Assembly (NCBI GenBank): GCA_904419035.1
Contig: CAJFQL010000166.1
Coordinates: 1-56,671, forward strand
DNA length: 56,671 nt
Direction of reading: 5' to 3'
Source: Heritagella caecorum
GTDB taxonomy: Bacteria > Bacillota > Clostridia > Oscillospirales > Acutalibacteraceae
In this document: in pieces, positions 8,270-14,912 of the stretch
Position numbering within the stretch: position 1 is the stretch's first letter
Layout: every line of letters starts with the position of its first letter
The notes under the pieces: generated by a model
What the model saw: only the letters and a program-made list of their open reading frames with translations
Told to the model about the DNA's origin: nothing
The model's database searches: none
Program-made: the position numbers and the translations under genes

Positions 8270-8272
8270 GGC

Positions 8273-9802
8273 ATGGACGACGATAGGCTTATCGAACGCA
8301 TACGCTCGGCGTACTCGCACGCCAAACCCGACCGCCTAAACGACATCCTTACCTCCTGCGAACAGAGGAAAGGAACGGTAATAAATATGAACGAGAGGAA
8401 GAAGAACCGCTTCGTCCCCATTGCAATAGCAGCAGCCCTTGTACTCGCCATGGTCGGCGGGTTTGTAGGATACACACTTGGCAACAATGGGCAGGATGCG
8501 CCCGCCACCGGCACCGACGATGCCGGACGCCTGGTTGAAAGCGTCATAACGCTGGACGTGAATCCCAGCATAGAAATAGACGTTGACTCCACTGACACCG
8601 TCACCGCCGTGAAGGCACTCAACGAAGACGCCCGAGTAGTCATCGGCAGCATGGATTTCACCGGCAGCAGCCTTGAAGTCACCGTCAACGCGCTTATAGG
8701 CTCCATGCTCACCAACGGCTACCTGGATGAGATCCGCAACTCCATCCTCGTCTCTGTCTCCGACGGCGACGCGACTCGCGCCAGCACACTTCAGGACAGC
8801 GTCTCCGGCATGATAGAGGCCGCGCTCGGCACCGGCGGCATAGACGGAGCCGTCATATCCCAGACCCTCACCGCTGACGCCGCCGTGACGAACCTCGCCG
8901 CCGACTACAACATAACCGAAGGCAAGGCCGCGTTGATAAGCAAACTCGTGGCCGCCGACCCCACCCTCACCGTTGAAAGCCTCGTCGGCCTCAGCGTGAA
9001 CGATATCGCCCTAATAGCCTCCTCCCGCGGCATAAGCGACAGCAGCGTCACCCAGACGGGCACCGCCAGTGAAGGTGCCTACATCGGCGCCCAAGCCGCG
9101 CTCGAAGCCGCCTGCGCTCACGCCGGCGTAGATGTGAACTCCCTCAGTCACAGTCACGTCGATTTCGACAGCGACCACGGCGTCATGGTATACGAGGTGG
9201 ACTTCTACGCCAGCAACACCGAGTACGAATACGACATAAACGCTCTCACCGGCGAAATTGTCAAGTACGAACGCAATAGTTACACCGCCACCGTGCCCAA
9301 TACCAGTGCACCCAACACCGGCAGCACCGACTTCATCGGCGAGACCGCCGCGAAGCAGGCCGCCGTGGACCACTCCGGTGTGAACAGCGCCAACGTTGTC
9401 TGGCTCACCGCTGAATTTGACCGCGACGATGGACGCTTCGTCTACGAGCTTGAGTTCACCTGCGATGGAGCCAAATTCGAGTACAAAGTCGATGCCACCA
9501 CCGGGGACATCGTGCAGTATGAGCGCGAGCAGTTCAGCACCGGCAACAATGGCGGCAACGGCTGGCAGGGTGGCCAAAACGCCTCCGGCTCCCTGATTGG
9601 CGAGGACGCCGCCAAGTCTGCCGCCCTCAGCCACGCCGGCATCTCCGAGAGCAGCACCACCCGTATGCGCGTTGAACTCGACCATGACGATGGCTATACT
9701 CTCTACGAGGTCAGCTTCAACGTGGACCGCATGGAGTATGAGTATAAGATCGACGCCTACACAGGAGACGTGCTCCAGTTTGAGAGCGAGTATGACGACT
9801 AA
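8273..9802 (+). CDS. RsgI-like membrane anti-sigma factor with three PepSY domains
   Basis: A 509-residue protein with a clear SD (AAGGAGG). Domains: a cytoplasmic head (~1-46), one membrane helix (~47-68), and an RsgI-type middle domain (~86-200) beginning ESVITLDVNPSIEIDV. Three tandem PepSY repeats follow (~275-335, 365-425, 440-505), each with IGxxAAxxAA and a D-x-x-TG-[DE]-[IV] ending. In RsgI proteins of Bacillus and Clostridium thermocellum the Asn-Pro in this motif (here N97-P98) is an autoproteolysis site. Known RsgIs usually end in carbohydrate-binding modules, so a triple PepSY sensor is unusual. It lies directly after its cognate sigma factor and should hold it inactive until an outside signal arrives. 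Confidence 0.87.
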   Translation: MDDDRLIERIRSAYSHAKPDRLNDILTSCEQRKGTVINMNERKKNRFVPIAIAAALVLAMVGGFVGYTLGNNGQDAPATGTDDAGRLVESVITLDVNPSIEIDVDSTDTVTAVKALNEDARVVIGSMDFTGSSLEVTVNALIGSMLTNGYLDEIRNSILVSVSDGDATRASTLQDSVSGMIEAALGTGGIDGAVISQTLTADAAVTNLAADYNITEGKAALISKLVAADPTLTVESLVGLSVNDIALIASSRGISDSSVTQTGTASEGAYIGAQAALEAACAHAGVDVNSLSHSHVDFDSDHGVMVYEVDFYASNTEYEYDINALTGEIVKYERNSYTATVPNTSAPNTGSTDFIGETAAKQAAVDHSGVNSANVVWLTAEFDRDDGRFVYELEFTCDGAKFEYKVDATTGDIVQYEREQFSTGNNGGNGWQGGQNASGSLIGEDAAKSAALSHAGISESSTTRMRVELDHDDGYTLYEVSFNVDRMEYEYKIDAYTGDVLQFESEYDD

Positions 9803-9860
9803 ACTCCCCATATCAGGCCCGTATCACCGGCCTGTTTGAAGACAGTTTAAGATAGGTTAA

Positions 9861-9896
9861 AACCGCTGCAGAGAAATTCTCTGCAGCGGTTTTTTA
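9861..9896 (+). terminator. Strong terminator of sigma/anti-sigma operon
   Basis: AACCGCTGCAGAGAA (9861-9875) pairs perfectly with TTCTCTGCAGCGGTT (9877-9891), followed by TTTTT. Confidence 0.92.
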
Positions 9897-9990
9897 TGTA
9901 ATTCGTAATTTTTCTCAAACCGTACACAATAAGTTCACAAAATATTCAACGAGTTTTTATTCTGGTTTCAAGTACAGGTGGTATTGTAGT

Positions 9991-10057
9991 TTCGGGCAAA
10001 GTAATTGCCCGAAAAAATGCGACAAAAACGTCGCAAAATGGGAGTTTTGCGACGTTT
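9991..10057 (-). terminator. Two consecutive hairpins; the right one is a minus-strand terminator
   Basis: AAACGTCGCAAAA (10026-10038) pairs perfectly with TTTTGCGACGTTT (10045-10057). On the minus strand it is followed by a short T-run. Next, TTCGGGCAA (9991-9999) pairs with TTGCCCGAA (10005-10013). Nothing annotated is transcribed into them from the right except the short unit started by the promoter at 10105-10077. Confidence 0.55.
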
Positions 10058-10076
10058 ACGGCACTTATACGAGCGC

Positions 10077-10105
10077 ATTATACCACTCGAAAATGGTGCC
10101 GTCAA
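10077..10105 (-). promoter_or_regulatory. Near-consensus promoter with no gene behind it
   Basis: Minus strand: TTGACG (10105-10100), 17 bases, TATAAT (10082-10077). It fires away from the recombinase gene into two hairpins, so the product would be a ~45-80 nt RNA. It lies between ACGGCAC (10058-10064) and GTGCCGT (10096-10102), a 7-base inverted repeat. Confidence 0.6.
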
Positions 10106-10218
10106 TGCCGGAGATTTTTTGTAATTAAACAGTAACATTGCGATTTTTGAATTTTTATTCATTATCTCAGGACGACATCTCTTCCGGACGGGTGCGCATG
10201 GAAGGAGGGAATTTGTCC

Positions 10219-11211
10219 ATGCTCTTATCACGTCTTTTCTCCCGCGACACGCCGACGGAACCCACTTTGGGCCTGGTTACAGACGAATGGCTTGACAGTC
10301 TGAGCACAGGCGTCAAGCGCTCCACACATTCAATTTACTCAGCTATCGCGGCCAAGTACATTCCCTGCGGTCTCAGGTCCAAACCTATCAGCAGCGTGAC
10401 CGCCGGCGACATACAGCAGCTGCTGTATGAAGCGGAGCATCCTCCCAGGCGCGAAGCGCTTTCAGTGAGCCGCATGCACACAATATGCACAGTCATCAGT
10501 TCCATACTTGACTTTGCGAGGGAAAAGGGCCTGGACGCAGTTTCGTGCCATCCGACGCAGCGCTGTTCCGGCGCGGCGAGGCAGGAAATAAACCCGTTAG
10601 CTCCGGATGAACAAAGGGCACTGGAGAGGTGGCTGCTCGGCAACATGGATGAAAACTCATTGGGAGTGATGATATGCCTCTATACCGGTCTGCGTCTCGG
10701 AGAGATATGCGCAATGAAATGGGGAGATATTTCATTCCCGGACAAATCGCTCAGAGTACGGCGCACGGTACAGCGAATAAAGATTCAGGACGCCGGGCCC
10801 GGAGAGCCCAAAACGCGGCTGGTTTTCGATTCACCCAAAAGCGCATGCGCAAACCGCATGATACCGGTGCCGGATTTCCTCCTGGAACTTATGGAGCCGC
10901 TGCGCGGTGCAGACGAGGCATTCATCTTGACAGGAGAGGTTGGCAAATGCCTTGACCCCAGAACATTTCAGAACCGGTTTTGTGTCATGCTGCGTAATGC
11001 GGGGGTGAGAAAGGTGAATTTCCACACTTTACGGCACACTTTTGCCACGAACTGCATTAACCTCGGATGCGACCCGAAAATGCTGTGTGAGATATTGGGA
11101 CATGCAGATGTCGGCATTACTCTTAATATTTACGTGCATCCCTCCGTTCCTGCGAAACGGGAACTCATCGAGCGGCTTTCAAGCCAGGTTAGACAGCCCA
11201 CATCACAATAG
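10219..11211 (+). CDS. Tyrosine recombinase (phage-integrase family), orphan
   Basis: A ~330-residue site-specific recombinase. There is an N-terminal SAM-like core-binding domain (~10-120; GVKRSTHSIYSAIAAKY, ISSILDFAREKGLD). The catalytic domain keeps Arg in YTGLRLGEI, His-x-x-Arg in HTLRHTFAT, His in LGHADVGIT and the nucleophile Tyr in NIYVHPSVP. All active-site residues are therefore present. I chose ATG 10219, which has GGAGG 10 bases upstream; ATG 10198 is possible. No excisionase, att repeats or phage genes adjoin it, and it is followed after 10 bases by a 41-base inverted repeat and then an SLH gene lacking a normal start. It may act locally on surface-protein expression, like recombinases of phase-variable loci; that is inference. 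Confidence 0.9.
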   Translation: MLLSRLFSRDTPTEPTLGLVTDEWLDSLSTGVKRSTHSIYSAIAAKYIPCGLRSKPISSVTAGDIQQLLYEAEHPPRREALSVSRMHTICTVISSILDFAREKGLDAVSCHPTQRCSGAARQEINPLAPDEQRALERWLLGNMDENSLGVMICLYTGLRLGEICAMKWGDISFPDKSLRVRRTVQRIKIQDAGPGEPKTRLVFDSPKSACANRMIPVPDFLLELMEPLRGADEAFILTGEVGKCLDPRTFQNRFCVMLRNAGVRKVNFHTLRHTFATNCINLGCDPKMLCEILGHADVGITLNIYVHPSVPAKRELIERLSSQVRQPTSQ

Positions 11212-11221
11212 TTTTCAGGTG

Positions 11222-11262
11222 ATGGCACCGTGCGGACGCCTTTACCGTCCGCACGGCGCCAT
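11222..11262. repeat. 41-base inverted repeat between recombinase and SLH gene
   Basis: ATGGCACCGTGCGGACG (11222-11238) pairs with CGTCCGCACGGCGCCAT (ending 11262), with one mismatch and a 7-base loop. It could be a recombination site, an mRNA leader hairpin, or a weak terminator of the recombinase gene (ACTTTCT follows). Confidence 0.7.
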
Positions 11263-13894
11263 ACTTTCTACAGGAGGCTGCAAGAAAACCCTGAGCCTCG
11301 TTCTGGTTTTCGCGCTGGTCCTGAGCGTGTTCACCTTTTCGGCGAGCGCGGACTTCACAGACCAGGACGAAATCACGCACGAGGAGGCGGCCGTAGTGCT
11401 GGAAGCGCTCGGCGTCATCGACGGGTACGAGGACGGCTCCTATCAGCCTGACGTCGTACTCAGCCGTGAAGAGGCGGCCGCCATCATCGCCCGCATGAAG
11501 CTCGGCGGCAGCGCCGACAACCTCACGGCTGGCAGCGAGCCCTTCTCCGACGTCTCTACCGACCGCTGGAGCGCCGGCTATATTGCCTACTGCGTCAGCG
11601 AAGGCATAGTCGATGGCTTTGAGGACGGCACCTTCCGTCCCGAGGAAGAGCTGACCTGCTACCAGTTCGCCAAGATGCTCCTCGTCGCGCTCGGCTACGA
11701 CGCCGACAGCGAAGGACTGACAGGTGACAGCTGGGCCACCAACACCGTGCCCTATGCCGTCAACGCCGGCATCTTCGACGACATCTCCAGCTACTCCGGC
11801 AGCGCTGACCGCGACACCGTGGCCCAGATGGCGTTCAACACCCTGCTGGCTGACCTGGTCGAGTACCCCTCCGGCAACATCATCATCGACTCCGGCGACA
11901 CCAGTATCGTCATCAACGGCTCCGGCGCTTCCCGCATCGAGAACACCAGCAGCACCGACGGCAACATTGACGGCGACGAAGACGGCGACGGCTACTACCA
12001 GTTCGCCGAGCGCTACTTCACCGACCTTGAGCTGGTTGCTGTTGACGAGGGCGACTACGGCCGTCCCACCACCTACAACTGGGAGCTTGACGGAGACGTT
12101 ATCTACACCGGCACCGACAGCGACGCCCTGCTCGAAACCTACACCGGCTACGTGACCAAGGGCACTCTATACAGCCTGATCGGTTCCAGCGCCTACAGCG
12201 ACATCACCAACAGTGACACCGATGACGGCGAGCTCAAGGTCTATGTCGATGGCGTGCCGTACGGCGTTGAGTCGAACGGCGACATCGACAATACCGACCC
12301 CACTGTGGATCCGGATTACGTTGACGATTTCATCGATCGCAGCAGCTCCAGCTACACCGAGTTCGATGAGGGCGGCTATCTCACCGGCACCGGCGTGCAG
12401 ACCGAGGTCTACCTGACCGACAGCGGCGACGTCTGCATCGTCTGCATCAACGTATATCTCGCCGAAGCTGTTGACGACTACGACGAGGACGACGGCACCC
12501 TTGAGGTCGAGTACTACTGCGACAGCGGCACTCCCGATCCTGCTGACGGCGACGACATCACTCTCGAGGACGACGAATTTGACATCGACGGCTATGTTGA
12601 GGGCGACTACCTGCTGCTCACCTTCGACGACGGCGAAGTCGCCACTGCCGAGGCCACAACCGTTATAAGCGGCACTGTCACCGGTTACACTGCGAGCAGC
12701 AGCATCACTCTTGACGGCACCCGTTACTACTACGCCAGCAATATCGACACCGAGGCCTTCGAGCTGACCGGCTTTGCCATTGACAGCGACATCACCCTCA
12801 TCCTCAATGACTTCGGTTACATTGTCGGCTACACCGACTCCACCAGCAGCAGCTCCAACTATCTGTATGTGCTCGAAATAGCTCAGACCGGCAGCCTGTC
12901 CAGCAGCGGCTATGAGGCGGCGGTTATCTTCTCTGACGGCACCTACGACGAGATAGACCTGCGCTACAGCTACTTTATCGACGAGAACGGCGATGAAGTA
13001 GACTACGATACTGGTGAGGATAGTCAGACCGGCTGGTACAGCTACACCGTGAACAGCTCCGGCCGCTACAGTCTGACCGAGGCCAGCAGCAGCCGCGTCG
13101 AGGGAACTACCGATGCTGACGCCGAGGTCCGCAATGGCTACGTCCGCTACCTCACCATCGACGGTACGATAGACCGCGACTTCACCGCCACCAGCTCCAC
13201 CGTGTTTGTCGTGTACAACGTCGATGACGATGACTTCGACGTTTACACCGGCTACGACGAAGTCCCCGATGTCAGCGATATTGTGGGCGTCAGCGCCGTT
13301 ACCAACTCCAACGGTTACTCCACTGCCGTCATGATCTTCGTTGACGACGACTCCAGCGTCACCGGAGGCGGCGGTACCAGCAGCGACTTCATCCTTATCT
13401 ACTCTTATGGCGACACCAGCGTTGACAGCGACGGCAACACTTACTACACGTATGATGCCTTCGTCAACGGCGAGCCCACCACTGTCGATTCCAGCATAGA
13501 GCTCTACTCCAGCAGGCTCTACACTGACATCAGCTACGATGACTACGGCTACATTGACGAGGCCGATGCTATCAGCAAGGTGACCAACACGGATAGCGAC
13601 GAGTACGTTGCCCTGTACTGGGGTTCTAATAGTAAATCTGGACCCACGATTGTTTACTCCAGCGGCGTCATCTCTATAGGCTTGAACGGCGTGATCCCTC
13701 TGGCCGATGACTACGATATCTATCTGGTCGATCCGCATGACGAGGATTACGACGATGTTACCGCCACACGTCTGGCCAACAACTACAGCGATAGCAATGA
13801 GCTTGACGGAGAACTGTGCATCTACGGCATATACGATGACGACGGCTATGTCGTAACACTTTATGTTGTCCAGGACGGCATACTCGACATCTAA
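11222..13894 (+). CDS. Large acidic S-layer-type protein with three N-terminal SLH domains; normal start codon missing
   Basis: An ~890-residue exported protein. The signal peptide KKTLSLVLVFALVLSVFTFS is followed by three SLH domains (~45-230; GVIDGYEDGSYQPDVVLSRE, GIVDGFEDGTFRPEEELT, AVNAGIFDDISSYSG). A long region very rich in Asp, Ser, Thr, Tyr and Gly, almost without Lys and of low pI, follows. The Ile codon is mostly ATC and other codons are strongly biased, as in a highly expressed S-layer gene. The odd point is the start: AGGAGG at ~11273 is present, but the expected ATG before AAGAAAACC is absent (sequence reads CTGCAAGAAAACC). The only in-frame ATG (11222) lies in the hairpin and adds 20 unlikely residues. 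See findings. Confidence 0.85.
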   Translation: MAPCGRLYRPHGAILSTGGCKKTLSLVLVFALVLSVFTFSASADFTDQDEITHEEAAVVLEALGVIDGYEDGSYQPDVVLSREEAAAIIARMKLGGSADNLTAGSEPFSDVSTDRWSAGYIAYCVSEGIVDGFEDGTFRPEEELTCYQFAKMLLVALGYDADSEGLTGDSWATNTVPYAVNAGIFDDISSYSGSADRDTVAQMAFNTLLADLVEYPSGNIIIDSGDTSIVINGSGASRIENTSSTDGNIDGDEDGDGYYQFAERYFTDLELVAVDEGDYGRPTTYNWELDGDVIYTGTDSDALLETYTGYVTKGTLYSLIGSSAYSDITNSDTDDGELKVYVDGVPYGVESNGDIDNTDPTVDPDYVDDFIDRSSSSYTEFDEGGYLTGTGVQTEVYLTDSGDVCIVCINVYLAEAVDDYDEDDGTLEVEYYCDSGTPDPADGDDITLEDDEFDIDGYVEGDYLLLTFDDGEVATAEATTVISGTVTGYTASSSITLDGTRYYYASNIDTEAFELTGFAIDSDITLILNDFGYIVGYTDSTSSSSNYLYVLEIAQTGSLSSSGYEAAVIFSDGTYDEIDLRYSYFIDENGDEVDYDTGEDSQTGWYSYTVNSSGRYSLTEASSSRVEGTTDADAEVRNGYVRYLTIDGTIDRDFTATSSTVFVVYNVDDDDFDVYTGYDEVPDVSDIVGVSAVTNSNGYSTAVMIFVDDDSSVTGGGGTSSDFILIYSYGDTSVDSDGNTYYTYDAFVNGEPTTVDSSIELYSSRLYTDISYDDYGYIDEADAISKVTNTDSDEYVALYWGSNSKSGPTIVYSSGVISIGLNGVIPLADDYDIYLVDPHDEDYDDVTATRLANNYSDSNELDGELCIYGIYDDDGYVVTLYVVQDGILDI

Positions 13895-13941
13895 GTTTCG
13901 GGCTGCCCGACGGGCGTTCAGAGAAGTAAAGAATTAGAAAA

Positions 13942-14000
13942 CCACACTGGGGAGAGTGTGGCGGGGGATAAAAGCCTCGCCACACTCTCCTTTATTATTT
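13942..14000 (+). terminator. Terminator after S-layer gene with overlapping alternative hairpin
   Basis: GGAGAGTGTGGCG (13951-13963) pairs perfectly with CGCCACACTCTCC (13978-13990), followed by TTTATTATTT. CCACACT (13942-13948) can instead pair with AGTGTGG (~13955-13961), which would break the terminator. The next gene starts 15 bases later, so this may be an attenuator. Confidence 0.85.
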
Positions 14001-14014
14001 TGGGGGTAACGGAC

Positions 14015-14830
14015 ATGGGAGACAACGAAACGGTAAGGATAAAGCTGCTTGGCACATTTACCATAAGCCGTGGCAAGCTTTCGGTCAGCGAGCCGCTCGT
14101 CTCAAAAGAGAGCCAGTCCTGGAAGCTTTTGAAGTATCTGTGCGCCAACTGCGGCCGCATGATAGACGCAGACGAACTCACCCGTGAGCTCATTTTTGCC
14201 GGCAGTGAGAGCAACATAGGCAATACTCTGCGGGTGCGGCTGCGCCGCGCGCGCGCCATACTCGACCACATTGGCCTGGGCGGCGCAATGGACGGTCTCA
14301 TCCTGTACGGCGGCGGCAAGTACTGCATCAACCCCGAGCTGGATATCAAAATTGACGTCCGCGAGGCCGACAGGCTCTGCCGCCGTGCAGCAGACAAAGC
14401 CCTGGACATAAAGAGGTGCCTGGCCCTGTGCATCGAAGCGCTGCGCCTCTATGACGGGCCCTGCCTGGCCAACTCGGAGCGCAGCGTGTACATAGTCATG
14501 CGCGCGCAGTACGGCGCCATGTACAAGGCCCTGCTCAGGCAGACCTTTTCTCTCATGCGAGAGACCGGGAATTATTCCGGCGCAGATATTCTCTGCCGCA
14601 GCGCACTGCAGGTATGCCCCAGGGATACAGATGTGCACGAACTTATCATAACCGCTCTGCTCTCAGCGAACCACACTGCGGAAGCCGTTGCTTACTATAC
14701 CAGCGTGGCTGTGGCGCTCGCAAACACAAAGGACCGCCTGCCGGAGTTTGGAACTTATATAGATCGCTGCGGGACGTACACCAAACAGGAGGATAAGAAT
14801 GACAGATTTGGAGAGGAACAACGCTGCTGA
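14015..14830 (+). CDS. BTAD / SARP-like transcriptional regulator
   Basis: A 271-residue protein. The N-terminal ~95 residues form an OmpR-type winged helix (VRIKLLGTFTIS, SWKLLKYLCANCGRMI, GNTLRVRLRRARAIL). Then comes an all-helical bacterial transcriptional activation domain (~110-260; DIKIDVREADRLCRRA, GADILCRSALQVCPRDTDVH). This is the AfsR/DnrI/SARP architecture, best known as activators of secondary metabolism in actinomycetes but also found in clostridia. The ATG at 14015 has GGGGGT upstream. It heads an operon of an efflux adaptor, ATPase and permease, an SLH protein, an NlpC/P60 hydrolase and a lipoprotein, and is their presumed local activator. Its stop lies inside the start region of the adaptor gene. 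Confidence 0.85.
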   Translation: MGDNETVRIKLLGTFTISRGKLSVSEPLVSKESQSWKLLKYLCANCGRMIDADELTRELIFAGSESNIGNTLRVRLRRARAILDHIGLGGAMDGLILYGGGKYCINPELDIKIDVREADRLCRRAADKALDIKRCLALCIEALRLYDGPCLANSERSVYIVMRAQYGAMYKALLRQTFSLMRETGNYSGADILCRSALQVCPRDTDVHELIITALLSANHTAEAVAYYTSVAVALANTKDRLPEFGTYIDRCGTYTKQEDKNDRFGEEQRC

Positions 14831-14912
14831 GTCCGGGAACAGCACCGGACGGTTCGCAGCCATCAGGCAAAAATACCGAAAGTGCCGCTTGACGGGCTCA
14901 AGCGCCGCCTGA
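14799..14912 (+). pseudogene. 5' end of the adaptor gene in a different frame (apparent frameshift)
   Basis: An ATG at 14799 with a perfect SD (AGGAGG, 6-base spacing) opens a 37-codon frame (MTDLERNNAAESGNSTGRFA...) that stops at 14912. The efflux-adaptor frame has no SD of its own and begins within this frame. Adding one A to the AAAAA run at 14869-14873 would join the two into a single ~620-residue protein. I therefore treat this as the true 5' end of the adaptor gene, separated by an indel or by programmed frameshifting. A separate short peptide coupled to the adaptor is the alternative. Confidence 0.55.

Noticed and set aside
11222..11262. Simple invertible promoter segment
   Set aside because: The arms are separated by just 7 bases, too short to be an invertible segment by itself; kept only as a possible recombination site or leader hairpin.
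12167..13738. A 523-codon open frame antisense to the S-layer gene
   Set aside because: It is rich in Val, Ala and Gly with no domain, no SD, and arises because GAC/GTC codons of the real gene read as open frame on the other strand.
13942..14000. CRISPR or direct-repeat array suggested by CCACACT copies
   Set aside because: Only three short copies that form hairpins; no spacer-repeat order anywhere in the window.
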